Notes: generated from the sequence alone by a model not told the origin. 64,000 nt of DNA from Spirometra erinaceieuropaei (GCA_902702965.1 CACRXP010000996.1:137070-201069); one strand, 5' to 3'; counted from the first letter of the stretch, positions 12,037 through 24,089 are shown. Made by a program: numbers and translations.

Positions 12037-12045
12037 CTAGCTGAT

Positions 12046-12584
12046 GTCACATAGATGATCGCAACGAAATGGTTATTTCCAGCTTTAAACATATGAAATA
12101 CTAACTGTCGTGTAATTTAGCTAATGTGCATATCTTCTTCAGAAATAGAAGGAGCAAGACGTTTATAGTTTCAGCAAAATATCAGTATTTATATGGCCAC
12201 TCCGCGGTGCATTCATAATCGAAGAACGGAGTCTAAAAGCCAAACAAAAACAGTGGAAATGGCCTGAATATATAGAAATGGGCATGCTCTTGCGTTTACG
12301 GTATGAGAACACTTTCTATACATCTAAAAATAACCTTACTTAATCAGAGCCATTTCTGACGTTTTCGGGATATTGGGCTTTCAGAATAGATCGGCATTTT
12401 TAAACAATGCAACACTCCCCTTAATATTTCTTTTATGTTTTTAATTCTATTAAACTTGAACGTAATTAACATAGACACTGGACTCATGAATTGGTGTCGG
12501 TTTGCGAGTGATTGGCAATCATTCGTAAATTTCGACACATTTCATGAGTTAGGTCACTAACTGTTAATATACAAGATGCGTTTG
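12046..12584. other. No gene; possible MITE end near 12555
   Basis: The only feature is GACACATTTCATGAGTTAG at about 12533-12551, which resembles the inverted-repeat end of repeat family C and of the mariner elements. It may be the edge of a decayed MITE lying to its left. No coding evidence. Confidence 0.25.
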
Positions 12585-13030
12585 CCAAAGTGTGTGTTCG
12601 CCTATCGATTTAAGTCTTCAGAATGGTGATGGTCACGGTGTGTGCCCCTAGCAATCTGGCAAACATGGAAATTGACTGCACAGGAGAACGTTTAAGGTCA
12701 GGTTCCATGGAAAAGTCCAAAGGCTCAAACAAAGAACCTGCAGTCCAACAGACTGGGCCACACTGATCAGCCTTCTTACTGCAGAAGGAGCGCAAGAGCG
12801 TCTTGACAGTGAAGGTGTAACTCAAACGTTTTCACTTTTAGAGCAAAGTATGTATACGGGTAAATGTTTTTAATATTGGATCACTGATTGCAGTAGTCTA
12901 ATAATATTTCTGATATTAATGAAGTAAAGCTTTGTTTAGGGGACCTAGGACAAAAGGTTTGCTAACTGTCTTCAGCAAGTGTCTTGTTGTGTGTGTTTAG
13001 TAAACAACTCTGAAAAGAATGCGGGGTCCC
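12585..13030 (-). repeat. Repeat D, copy 1
   Basis: About 450 bp that matches 63160-63610 in the opposite orientation. Shared landmarks on the minus strand include an ACACTTGCTGAA segment, an AGAAGGCTGA segment, a GCCTTTGGA-TTTTCCAT segment and GGGGCACACACCGTGACCAT. A short frame (12825-12610) ends in a GAHTVTITI block that copy 2 retains. The identity of the repeat is unknown: it could be an element fragment or a duplicated exon region. Confidence 0.6.
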
Positions 13031-13647
13031 TAGAAAGCAAACAAAAATTGCATTGCGGTGTAAGACAGCCTTAAGGCCAATTTACCCGTTGAAAAACAGG
13101 ACATATATCTCAAGGGATGGAAAAGCAATTGCCACAGTATATCAGAACGGATGCACGCGATTTTACCTGAATCAGCCCATTCTGTCTGCTTTATTGTCTA
13201 ATTGCAAATTTTTGCGCTACTTACCTCTATGGGACTGAGTAGACTAACACTAAATGAAGTGTCTTCATGTTATTTTTACGACAAACTTCCTGAATTGAGG
13301 AGACTATTTATACGGCGAGGATTATATTGCTTCAAAGCAAATATTCAGTCTTGTTGAAGTGCCTCCCGGAGGGATTTGTAAATGCCCAAAACGTAGTAAC
13401 TGGCGACATAAAATATCGGATTCGGTACACTTTAGCAGGAGTACACGTTCGATGGTTAACGCATGCATTTATGTTTAAACGACGTGAGCAGCACTATATG
13501 AGTGGCATGTAATCAGCCTGAAAATTCAGCGGTCAAAATCCGCTTAATATTTTTTTTATCTGGCTGTTTCAAGATTTTTAATGTGGCGGACGTTTAGTTA
13601 CACAAAGGCACCCGTTGCGGATGTAAATGATGCGACCTTTATTTCAG

Positions 13648-13937
13648 GAAAATGCATATCATATCTCTCCCACAGCAGATTCCACGGGATTATGCCATCG
13701 GATGTCAACACATCAAATATTTCTTCTTCAATAGCATGCATCGCTTTTGGATGTTTGCCTGAAACGTTTAAAGCTAATGGCTATTTTACTGCCGATCCGA
13801 ATAGCTGTTTAGTATTTTTTAAGTGTGTAACTGTAAATATGAAATTCTATGATTCGGAGTTGTCTTTGCTCACGTTTGTATCTTGTTCATTGACATTTTT
13901 CACAGAAACGCCACATGTCTATCCGTACTTCCGTTGA
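13648..13937 (+). pseudogene. Possible diverged second exon of the secreted-protein family
   Basis: After a TTATTTCAG acceptor a phase-1 frame runs to a TGA at 13935-13937. Its cysteine spacing resembles the 542-nt exon at 20174-19633. From the first Cys to the Cys in IACIAFGC is about 32 residues (31 there), and the next Cys is 17 residues later (18 there). Sequence identity is otherwise low and the exon is half the usual length. It could equally be an unrelated short ORF. Confidence 0.25.
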
Positions 13938-14198
13938 GTTTTTACTATAATTATGTGTGTGATCATCGAAGCACCGATGTCACTTTTTAAGTTGTTCATT
14001 GATTGCCATGACTCAACATTGGTCACACGACCAACCTTATCTTGCGCACCTGAAGGCCATTACCTGCATTCTTCTTCAATAGAGCGCATCAAAAACATAT
14101 CGAGTTTTGTTTAACGCGAGGTCTGTATATCACAGCCAATAGACCGTCTGTGCAAGATAGATGGCATGTTCCATGTGAGTTGTGAACCCAAATTTCAG

Positions 14199-14369
14199 GA
14201 AAATGCACCACATGGGAAAGTAAATGCATGGGATTCGATAATAGACTTGATAAGCTCAAAGTTCATTAGATTTCCACCAATGGTCATCGTATTGGACGCA
14301 TCCTTCGTCATTGCTAATGTTACGCGTCGTTTAGCCGACAAAGTATCCGACAAAATGCCACACGATTGA
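14199..14369 (+). pseudogene. Possible second-exon remnant of the secreted-protein family
   Basis: A second ATTTCAGGAAAATGCA acceptor context occurs at 14193, duplicating the one at 13641. The following frame (SIIDLISSKFIRFPPMVIV, then DASFVIANVTRRL) loosely resembles the NLVKSLLKRHIQ...FVPLP...ALIFNNRG stretch of the exon at 50006. It lacks the cysteines and its phase does not match the family. This is a weak call. Confidence 0.15.
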
Positions 14370-17323
14370 TCTTTTTTGAAGTACGTGGCTTCTTTATCCG
14401 CCCACTGAATTCAACTAATTTCATGAGTAGCAGTCGGACAAGCGAATTGTCTATTTCTTACACCACGCTGGTAAACGCTGTGTAATTATTTTTCGTTTAG
14501 ATTACGATTATGCGTGTGCAAATCACATCAGATCTTTGTATTTATACGCTTTATTCATGTTTAATCCGCAGATCCTAACGCAGCTATCCGCTCGCATAAA
14601 ATACTACACAGGCCAACCACAGCAAAATAAGCTGCGTATTCCGAATGCCTATGCGAAGCATCGGTCAGGTTATATGCCGTCGGTAAAACCACAATCACCT
14701 TGCCTACCGATTCTTCAACCATATTACGATTTTCCGAGAAACCATAGCTTTTTTGAGGAACTATGTTAATATTTAACAACTTCTAATCAAACATCTCGTG
14801 CTTTTATACCATTTCTGAGATGGCAGAAGAAACATTTGAAATACAACTAATCAAGAACGTCTGTGAATGAGTATATCGCTGCAACACCACATGTTATCGT
14901 AAACATAACATTACAGTACATTAACTTCCCGCATCGTCCATAAAACATGCCACTTACAATGCACGTGCATCACGTTCTTAATCAAATTACAGAAGATAAC
15001 CATCAATTTGTCGTTTATTGCAGACTGCAATTTGAAATTCGCATTAGATGCGATCTCAGTAATTCGCGAACATTAATGGGGGTATCATGTACGTTCAAAT
15101 CTTTCAGTGCATTTTATGAAGTATAAAAACTAACATTATTTAATTAGAAAATGTATTTAGATGGGAAATGTTCATAAAGTATTTGTTAGACGCGGAAGAC
15201 GAAATGCCTTCCGATATCACTTCAAAACGTTTTTTTTGAGCAATCACTATGTCTCTAATAATACGTATCATGCCAGTGTTTTACATTTCGAAATCATGAA
15301 CGCAGTTCGCCGACCAAAATGTCAGATTGTGTGACCCTTAAATACGGAATTTTTTTTGGATTATCATCCACGTCATTTTCAGCAAGTAATGTGGCCCAAA
15401 TGAGCACGTTACCTCCTGGCAACTAAAAGTTGCAGTGCAAATTTAGTCGATGGTGATTTGCGTTCCACTGAGGTTTCCTCAGCGACGATCATTTGGCACC
15501 ACTTTGATTGAGCTTCTTGTACGCATTATGCAAACAGCGATTTACGATTCGCACTGCTTCGTAGAAATCACACAGGCCTTTATGCCACGATTCATAAGAA
15601 GAAAACGCTCCATGCATTCAAATGCGCTAAAGCTCCGTCCTCCGCTGACTGTTAGATTAACAGGTCTTTTGCTTAAAGTCTACTAACTACCGTTACAACA
15701 CACCGATTCCATATTTAGTCTATGACTAATCAAACGAAAGATGTCTTCGTAAAAAGGTGTATGTGATATAAAAGTGATACGGAAAAATACATGTTTAAAC
15801 AAATCAGTGCATTTTTTCATCGTAAGAAATCGGAGGTGCCTTAACCTATTATGGCGCACTTAGATTTTGCCAACGGAGCTGCAAACGCGTTTTTACAATG
15901 GCTCCGTATAATTGCGAATGTCATCATATGTTCACCCTTGCTGTATCTGCGACCGAATTTAGTGTGATTGGCTAAGTTTAGGTTGGGATAAGTAAGTTTG
16001 TAATACTTTGTGAAACTAGTGATTTAACCAGTTAATGCACCCACATTCGGTGCATATGACATGGAGTAGTCTCGCAGTTAAGGTTTCAAACCTGTGCAGG
16101 ATTGGGTGAGGCAGCTGCCATACCACGGAGCAAGAGTGAGGAAGAAATACGCAATCTCCAAGGTCACTGCTAATTCCATAAATCTCATACGTACATTTAA
16201 ATACGACAAAGTCAAGGTCTTCGCAAAGGCTGGCAATTATGTGAGCCGCGTGCTGCTTGTGTCACTGGTATGTAGTCGAGTAGCAAGGCAATGACGTTCC
16301 CTCTCACAATTTGTGGCGAAACCTGTAGTGGAGTGTTATGGGCCAAGCGGAGACCTCGTCGACGAGCAGTAGTCCGAAGGCCAATGTTCGTATGCCCACT
16401 TGCCGAGAAGGTGGCATACCGAACAATGCGATAAAGTCAATGCAGTGAACGATGAACGCAGGATTGGTCCATTTTGATAATATGATTTGCTGTCCGAGAC
16501 CAAATCCGCCGATAAACTGAATATCATGGTATCCAAATATAAGCTTTTTTCAGCGAACTAGATTTGCTTATAAGCAGTTACATTTCGTAGTCGGCTGGGA
16601 CATCAGTTGTGACCGCGACCTAATTTTCATCTGAGTGTGAATTCATTTTCTTTACTCATATTAGATGTGCTGGGACGGTGTGGATTATACAACCGCCTAA
16701 TCTCTACTTTGCACCGAAGACTGAATTTTAAAATATCATACCAAAACACGATTTTTGGTTATTACTTATAGAATATTTTGTGCCGATTACTTAAAGCGAG
16801 AAAAGCAATAATGGTTCGTGTCTAGCGACGTATTTATATAAATACCAACAACCCCAGTTCACCAAAACCCAGAGCAGTCCGCCAATATAAAGCTAGCAAT
16901 ACGTTATATTCCAACAGGATGGCTGCTGTGGGAAACCACATATAATCCATGAATTTATGAAGAATAATTGAATGCTTATTTTGCACATATGAACCCTGTC
17001 ATTTGTTTTGGAGTGAATGCAGTATCATTTGACATAAAGTCAGTAGCTTAAACTGACTAATGTAGTATTAGCATCTGCTGCGAAATGAAACGGGGGCCGA
17101 GTAGATTAGTCAATTCGAATGTGAAGAAATATAGGCCAGTGGCTTACACGCTTAGCAAATGGCGTGGAAAGGATGAGTGTTAGTGGTCCCTGAACCAATT
17201 ACATACCCTGCAACTTCGCATAATTTCAACGACTATGTGCCAGTTTTGGCCTGATGACGAGTTCCCCAAAATAAGTGTTTGCCAAATGGACTTTTCCAAT
17301 ACTTCTTTCGGTGTATATTCAAT
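14370..17323. other. No gene recognised
   Basis: Short frames at 14536-14769 and 15450-15686 (plus) are uninterrupted for about 78 codons each but have no motif, signal peptide or copy in the window. Nothing else is supported. Confidence 0.3.
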
Positions 17324-18252
17324 AGGTGGTGTAACTAATGAAATATCAACTGAAATTCCGAAATGCGCTTTTGTTCATTCTATAATAATTCAGTTAGTAT
17401 TGGATGCCTGTTGCAAACGTACGTCCTTGCTGCTGCAAACAAAAATGATACTTTGTAAAAAACGGCTGCGTAAGGTGCATACATTTTTCTCTTTAATGTT
17501 GGATGCCCCTTAAAGTCTAATTAGATATCATTGGAAAGCATGTATACACATCTTTATTCTGTTGTTCGTTCGGTAGGAAATTACGTTTTCTTTGAATTTT
17601 ATACTCAAAACGAGGAAACAGTTCGCTTTCAAAAACGTTTCTTGTTGTGAGACTTTTTAGTACCGTAATATAGCCTTCACACAACGTCATGTCCGTGCAT
17701 TTACCAATGGGGCATGTTAAGTTAACAAGGTGGCTCAAATCCAATGCTCAGTTGCATGAACCCAATATAATCTACTTTAAATACCGTAGAGAAATATGTG
17801 GTTTTTCATACGCGGAAAATACATGGCTTGTAGTTTGGAAACCCTGAATGCAAATGTTCGTTTAACATTACTTGGGAATTAGAAAAGATTTTTAAAATCG
17901 AATAATACCCTTCCTTTGGTCATTAATTTTGAAGCAAACGTAATATGCCACCTAATGAGCGGAGGAATGGTTATTGTAATGCATTTTTCGCATGAAGTAT
18001 GATTTGACTATTAGGGGAAACGAAAATCTCCGAGAAAATTGCATTTTACTTCAATAATCAGTTTCTACGGAGTATAGTTTCGTGCATGCGGTCGAAATGA
18101 AGATTTTTCAAAAGCCATCATCCTGAGGTAACTGCAGTATTATGGTATTATACTGTAAACGGACTAGTTTTGCAACCCTACTTAAATAATCTTTTCGAAA
18201 CGGAAACGCGTTTTGAAATTTCAGTTGACATTTCATGAGTTAGTCTATCCAC
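17324..18252. repeat. Repeat family C, copy 1: MITE-like element with inverted ends
   Basis: The left end (GTAACTAATGAAATATCAAC, then TGAAATTCCGAAATGCG) and the right end read on the minus strand (CTAACTCATGAAATGTCAAC, then TGAAATTTCAAAACGCG) form terminal inverted repeats of about 45 bp. The interior matches other copies through landmarks such as GGTAGGAAATTACGT and ACGCGGAAAATACAT. No transposase frame is present. Its ends share CTAACTCATGAAATGTC with the mariner elements at 31189 and 55879, so it is probably a non-autonomous relative. Confidence 0.6.
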
Positions 18253-18259
18253 TGCAAGC

Positions 18260-19480
18260 GCGCTTTCTCCATCTTTGGTTTTGCCTGGTCTGGCGCGTTG
18301 CCCATTCTTAAAAGCACCCATACCACTGTTACCATATGATTATTTATTATATGGACGCAGACCTAATGATGCCGGCTATTCTCAAACAAAACAAACACTA
18401 TGATGGCGATGACGGCCAAGATTAACAGTATGAATCGGATATCCGCGGCGGACGTTAGAGCATATGAAGACTTCCTAAATAAACAACATACGAATGTCAA
18501 CTAACCGTTACTGCGTTCACTTTTGAACGTCCCCATGATAATCGCTACCGTCTATTCACTCTGGGCTATAATTTAACTACTCTGCGAACCACCTGCAAAA
18601 CAGACGCCCAATTATGTCGGGGAGTTGCCCACAGAGATCGGAAACATATTCAGCGGCCTAGGTCACAGTAAGTTGTTCATATGTAAATAGTATTCTGGCT
18701 GTATTACGTCTTCTTTTTGTCGTTTAAAGATATAGTAATTTTTGAAAGTGTTCTGAGCAAATATATATTTATAGGGCTCATCCTGTGGTTTCCTTTATAA
18801 AATGGAGGTGACGACACTCCAAACGATGATCCGCCTCCTTCACAATAACATCATAATAAACGTATGTTTCATAGCTGCTACCGAGATGAAGTTATCGGGT
18901 AAAGTGGCGGTAAACCAAGCATTTTAATTTGTAGGTATTTACAGTGGAAGTTCCTCTATAATAAATGCTTTCCGCGGTTTATAGTAAATCTGCATCGAAC
19001 TGTTAAATAAGTAGGAGGGCTTTGTAAGCTAGCAGGACCATTTTCGGAATCGTAGTACGCCTTCATGATTTTAACTTAGTTTTACAGATAAATCGTAATT
19101 TGCCGTTGGAAGAAGATATCCTAGCTTATTGCTCAGCTAAACTATAGACAGATAACATCTGTGCCCGCTCAGTATGTCCTAAAACAAGGGACTCAAATGC
19201 CGGTAGGTCCTACGGCGTAATACACTCCCACTACGACACAGTCGCACATCGTCAACCGCACAATCCTCTCAAAAATTGTTAAAAGTTCAGCAGTAACTAT
19301 CTGGATTGTTAAAATCGATACAAAGCTTTATTGTCTTTCGCATTGTACGTGATTTATAATGTTTCGGGACCATTTAATAAAAAACTGTTAGCCTTTTAAT
19401 ATCTGAAATTATGCTCTGCGTTCATAATATCTGTTAGATAAACTGACCATATAACTGTCTTATCCGAGGAAGCCCATACA
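18260..19480. other. No gene recognised
   Basis: AT-rich sequence with no frame or repeat that I can support. It lies downstream of gene 2 (minus strand), so it may hold its 3' flank. Confidence 0.3.
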
Positions 19481-19632
19481 TTCTGAAGCTTAAATTACAT
19501 TTGCAACAAACTTCATTTTGCCACATCCCAAAAAGCCTTTAAAAATTACTAAAAACCAGGGACCCGAACAACGCATTTGACTGCGGAAAAATAAAAAGGC
19601 GCATTTTATCATTCGAAACAACTTGGAATTAG

Positions 19633-20174
19633 TTACACGGGGTCTGTTTGACATGTAACGGGGACTGCATTCTGTAGAGTTTCCCACGCGATTGCCAGAA
19701 CAATCATTTCCGTCCAGCCAAGTGTTCGATTGCTCTCGGATTTTGTGATGCAGTTTGGCATATAGTTCGCTGACGGAAGAGATAATCTATGTAGCTCCTG
19801 AAGACGAAACACTTCGGAATATTCAATTGCATCATAGTCGACGAAGAAAGCAGCCATAACACGTTTCGATGGAATATCAATTTCGAGTTCATGTTCAACA
19901 CATCCAGCGGAAGAACAAAATCGCGTGCTTGAGGTCACCACAGAGACAAAAATGTCCATTTCACAGACGTGCGAATATCTTCCGGCGATTTTATTGTCAT
20001 TTACACGTGAACAGCTGCTTCGATTGCCAAAACGAAAATGCATTACTTTTCCTTCCACTCTACCGGTGCAGCTGGGCAATGGAATGAATGCTGCTTGCCG
20101 AAGATATGTTGTAAGCAGATCTTCTGCTATATTTGACATTTGGTGGACGGAACCAGAATGGCACACTTGACGAG
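19633..20174 (-). CDS. Second exon of secreted-protein family gene 2
   Basis: A TTATTCTTCTGAAG acceptor precedes this 542-nt exon, which starts in phase 1 and ends at TAA (19635-19633). The protein part begins RQVCHSGSVHQM, then FIPLPSCTGRVEGK, FGNRSSCS, a SHVCEMDIFVSVV block, FCSSAGC, FVDYDAIEYSEVFRLQ, LPSANYMPNC and a final WETLQNAVPVTCQTDPV. The exon at 50006-50547 has the same length and phase and the same order of motifs (FVPLPACTG, DYDAIEHSEVFRIQ, SANYKPDC, CQTDPV). Joined to the exon at 22328-22232 it gives 212 residues. Function is unknown. An N-terminal Cys after the signal peptide and about 190 mature residues recall NTR/TIMP-type proteins, but I see no alignable motif, so that is only a thought. 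Confidence 0.65.
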
Positions 20175-22231
20175 CTTCAGAAGAATAAATTTGTAAACTT
20201 TATGAGTGTCGCAACGGTTGGGGGCGATGTACATATTAGACACTCGATCGGAGTATCAGTACGTCCAGAATATTAAACTTCAGCAATGCTATGCGATTAA
20301 TGAAAGGTTTTGCATGCGTAGAAGCTGCTTTAACATTCCTGCACAAGTTTTGGTCAAAAGACTTAGCATAGCCGTTTGAAATAGGCCTTAACGATACGCA
20401 CATCGTCCGTTGCATCAAAATTTATTCTAATTTACAGGCATTATAATACGTAGAAATGACGAAAAATTAAGCTATAGAAGATGCTTAATTTCAATAACAT
20501 GGTTAAGGTTGTAGACTGATAGTGCCGTAGAAGAATACGCAGTCCGTGATAGACACTTCGCAGATCGCAGACTATGATGTGTATTTTATCTACGAAGGAA
20601 TGCTAGGCGCCCGGAAGATGAAATGTACGTGAGTAAGTTTGCGGTAATAGTGGACAGACGGATCTTCGACTGTACTCCCCTCTATCCTCACTCACATAAG
20701 CCAGGTGTCGAGATAGTGTCAAGAATATCGGAGGCAGAATCAGTTGTATTGGCTCGCACATGGGTCGGATGTCAGTACAGAATCAAACCCCGCACCTGGC
20801 GCAAAACACGACTAGTCTGTTCACAGAGGGAAGGCAGCGACTGGAATACATCAGACGGGAGACACATTGATGCCAACTCAATGAGGTGATATTGCAGCCT
20901 GATTCCCCTCCTGTGGAGACCGATTTATCATGTCAGTTTGCATTATTAAGAGACGGGGCCTTTTGCATATCGTGATGAGTTAAAGCGGTGATACAGACCT
21001 AAATGCCAGTCCCGGGAAACGATTTACAATATGTGGTTGCGAACGAAGATGTCAAGACTTTATAAGACACATGTTTCGGACTAGTTTTCCCAATACTAAC
21101 CAGAGACAGTAAAGGCACATGTAACTCATGCCTATTGTTTTACAGAACTTATACAACACAGGCACCATACTATCTCACATCTATGACAAGTACCAACTTC
21201 CCATTTTTCAAATTTGTTTGGCCATTGCGCGATAATGGCTCGATGGCTGCTATTTGACTTGCTATTATGTGAAATGTGATCCCTCATGTTAGATGTTGGT
21301 TTTATTGTTACCCAGCTATCTAGTCCACGGAGAGTAGATTTTTGAGCAGCATTCGCCTGCATCATATAACTTAAGTGATAGGCACATCAAAATCTGGCAT
21401 AGTTAATAAAAACGATACACTTAACGGCTCAAATGCTGACCATGAAATAAATTTTACAACAGGACAAACATCCTCAAAAAGTGAATTGTCATTGCTATGC
21501 GGTAGAATAGCGATGCGTCCTATAAACTATCTAAAGCCTTGATTATAATTCATCCGTTTTCGATATTGTTTTTCATGATGGGTTGGAGCATAAATTATAA
21601 ATGCCAGACCAATAAGGTTCTTGTTCCGGCGACCGCGTCTACTTCTTATTGTATAAGCATGTTTACTTTTTTTATAATCAGTCATACATGCTGAAGGCTT
21701 ATAAATAGCGTCTCGAGAATAGAGATACTTTCTTCTTTCCTTTTCTAGTGACCCTCTCTCTGCCAGCGTCCGTCAGCGATTCCGGTAAAATTTTACAAAG
21801 TGACTAGAGTTCAGGTTTCGCCAAGGCGTGCCACCACGCTGAGTACTGCCCATTCTGGCATCATAAAGCCTGAAAATGTCTATTGAAGGGCGTTTCTGAC
21901 CCATTTAAACCAAAAGTCAAGAAACGGTACCGTGCTAGTGGCATATGTGCCAGATAATCGTGAAAAAACCCAGTGAAGGATCCACATTCGCCCGAAACTG
22001 ACACAATGATAGCTATGTTTAATAAACTGTGGTCTCGCACAAAAAACCGATCAAAGTAAAATAAATCGGCTCAGCCAATTTGATCAGACGCGCGTGCGAT
22101 TATCAAAATGTGAATAGAATAATTCAAGCAAAACATAAATAAATCGGGAATCGGCGAAAAACATATTTTCAATATTTTGGACATATAGTCTAAACAGCAA
22201 TGGCTTTGCAAGTTAAATAAAAATGTCTCAC
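20175..22231 (-). other. Intron of gene 2
   Basis: The 2057-bp interval begins GTGAGA and ends CTGAAG on the minus strand, and splits a codon after its first base (phase 1). Additional exons inside it cannot be excluded. A plus-strand frame at 20623-20889 and a minus-strand frame at 21365-21132 lie within it without recognisable motifs. Confidence 0.5.
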
Positions 22232-22328
22232 ATTGAACAGCGACCACAGGCGACTTTTTGGATGGATAACAGCCTCGCGTTACCTGAATCCATGCGGAGA
22301 ACAGAAGAACCCACAAACGGAGGTGCAT
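22232..22328 (-). CDS. Signal-peptide first exon of gene 2
   Basis: ATG at 22328 opens 32 codons beginning MHLRLWVLLFSAWIQVTRGC, a signal peptide followed by the family Gly-Cys. After one further base comes a GTGAGA donor. Length is exactly 97 nt, identical to the exons at 205, 41122, 50838 and 23576. The joined codon with the exon at 20174 is T+CT (Ser), and gene 3 also forms Ser at this junction, followed by Arg-Gln in both. A TATA box is weaker here than in genes 1 and 3. Confidence 0.6.
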
Positions 22329-22730
22329 AGTTTTGAAATATGAAGCGAAGCGAGGCTTTACGTTTGTGCTCTTTTAACCAGGACCGTAAGTTCAGGCGAG
22401 TTCATAAGTTCATTTTATTTTTCGACGCATTGACATTTAGAATTTTGCCTACATACTGGACGCAGTAGTGCATGTGAAAATACGTGACACGTGACCATAG
22501 TGCCTGCATGGGTATGCCTTAGAATTTGTTCTGAGGTTTTGGCATTTCAACTTATCGAGTAATCAGATGGACTTCTGTTTTTGCTAATAGCTTCGCAGTC
22601 TTTTCAATTTATAATTACGAACCAAAACATTGGATTATAGAAAAATCCGTCTTACTGTCATGGCAAACAGCCGATTTTATACAACTTAGGACTAGGTTAA
22701 CGATTTGGCGGCATATCACAAATTTGCTGC

Positions 22731-23272
22731 ATTCTAATAGTCTCTGATGATGTACCCTATTTCGAGTTCGAAGGCTCAGGCAAATAAACCTAATGTCCCA
22801 TTTATGTGTGTCGTGCCCACTACTACACTGCGTGACCGATCTCATTAAATGTTGATCGAGATTTTGAAACGTGTTTTCAATCAGCAAAGATTACTTAGAT
22901 GGAGTTGTAATACTGATTAGTCTGCAGCATAGTCCTAGAGAATTTCGAACTCATCAGGATGTCCGCTTTTGGATACACTTCTTTGTGAACTTTTGCAGAA
23001 ACGCCGATCACCGCGTTCACCGACCGCAAATGATCAGGACGCTAACGATGATCATTGGGACCACATTCCTGGATGACTATTCCGCGATGGAACATTCAAA
23101 AGTATTTCGACTACGTAATCTGGCGTTTGGGTCAGCGAATTACAAGCCTGGTTGCAATTCTAATGTCACAGTCGATGAAAATATCAACAAGGACGAAGTG
23201 ATTGCTCTGACAACGGTGTGGGAGGTTTCCCGAAAGGCGATGCCTTTTTCCTGTCATGCACACTCCGTTTGA
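22731..23272 (+). pseudogene. Decayed second exon of the secreted-protein family
   Basis: The 3' half (from about 23010) is close to the exon at 50006-50547 in DNA and protein: RPQMIRTLTMIIGTTFLDDY, HSKVFRLRNL, FGSANYKPGC, DEVIALTTVWEV and a terminal SCHAHSV where the paralogues have CQTDPV. The 5' half is badly diverged and interrupted by stops (ILKRVFNQQ is the only trace of the upstream block), so no functional product is expected. The coordinate at the left end is set by the 542-nt length of the intact copies, not by a visible acceptor. Confidence 0.55.
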
Positions 23273-23575
23273 ATGTCCCTTTTTCAAATGAACTTCAACA
23301 ATTAAAAAAACTTTTTATAGGAAAGAGATGCAACCGCTAGAAATTTTTCTGAGTTGCGTTCCAGAGCTCGTCTATATGCTTTTATCAGCAAACAAATGTT
23401 CGCTTGACCGAAAAAATTCATCAAAACACATGGTCGGACATGACTTTGTCTTTGCACATCCCTTGTACTTTCGCCCATATGTTTTTTGTGCACCTTAAAG
23501 TTTGCTGGCGATGAAATAAAACGTCATAAATCGAGAGTTGTCAGTTTACGTCCTGTAAATCGAAAATTTTCGACT

Positions 23576-23672
23576 ACGAGTCAGCTGCTGTTATATACTT
23601 TCGCTTTTCCGATGGTAATTCTATTCATATGCACGTGCAAGATAGCGTTCACGGTCGGGGAAAATTCAAATT
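23576..23672 (+). pseudogene. First exon of the small secreted gene, copy A, start codon lost
   Basis: The 97-nt exon aligns base for base with 50838-50934 but its start reads ACG instead of ATG. The signal-peptide core (FAFPMVILFICTCKIAFTVG) and the ENSN end are kept. The donor is a standard GTAAGT at 23673. An in-frame ATG upstream at 23486 could extend the protein, but would put a charged 30-residue stretch before the hydrophobic core. Confidence 0.45.
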
Positions 23673-23931
23673 GTAAGTAGTTATGAACGTATAACTGTCG
23701 GTGTACAAGAAGAGGTTGACTAAGCAGTTGGTATGATTGCCAACGTCAGTCAAACACACATGGTCCGAGGTCAAGCCCTTTGCAGCAACCATGCGTGAGC
23801 AGAGTGACGGCAGAAACTAGGGTAGTGTATGCCAGTATGCGCGTCAACGTCGTTGGTCTGCTGAAGAAACATTCTGACAAACATTCTAGACTGGGGAAAG
23901 TTTCATTCGCTTTTGTGGATAACATTTTTAG

Positions 23932-24089
23932 TAAAGATATTTGAGGCAATCGTGGAGAGGTATTCCACAGTGTACTTATCAACGGTAACTTCAGCTACTC
24001 TTCTGGAAGTTGACTCTTTCAGATCCTCGGACTTTTCATCTATGTATGGAAAATCTACCTTGAAGGCACTATCTTATAATTCTATTTAA
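23932..24089 (+). CDS. Second exon of the small secreted gene, copy A
   Basis: A CATTTTTAG acceptor is followed by a phase-1 exon of 158 nt: KIFEAIVERYSTVYLSTV, ATLLEVDSFRSSDFSSMYG, stop TAA at 24087-24089. Copy B (51215-51372) has the same acceptor position, phase, length and stop position. The product would be about 84 residues with the first exon. Function unknown. The alternative frame through this region (VVYASMRVNVVGLLKK before the acceptor) is also conserved, but at this DNA identity that does not discriminate. Confidence 0.4.

Larger units (their letters stand above)
9105..12045 (-). mobile_element. 5'-truncated LINE (APE endonuclease plus reverse transcriptase)
   Basis: This single minus-strand non-LTR retrotransposon starts inside the endonuclease (about 12040). 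It runs through the RT and ends with AATAAA and a short (AACTG)n tail at 9120-9105. The 5' truncation and a short tandem 3' tail are hallmarks of LINE insertion by target-primed reverse transcription. Compared with other elements here the coding region is well preserved: one in-frame stop and one homopolymer frameshift. It looks like the youngest retroelement in the window. Clade placement (CR1/jockey-like) is a guess from the EN-RT layout. Confidence 0.9.

Noticed and set aside
17235..17744. Open frames of about 75-92 codons on both strands
   Set aside because: They lie within MITE family C, whose other copies do not keep these frames.
20623..20889. 88-codon plus-strand frame as a gene
   Set aside because: No signal peptide, motif or paralogue, and it lies within the inferred intron of gene 2 on the other strand.
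23740..23931. Frame VVYASMRVNVVGLLKK as an NTR/TIMP-like exon
   Set aside because: It resembles a beta-strand pair of NTR domains and is shared by both duplicates, but runs into TGA at the same place in both. The acceptor just downstream gives a cleaner phase-1 exon. At this DNA identity, frame conservation is not informative.
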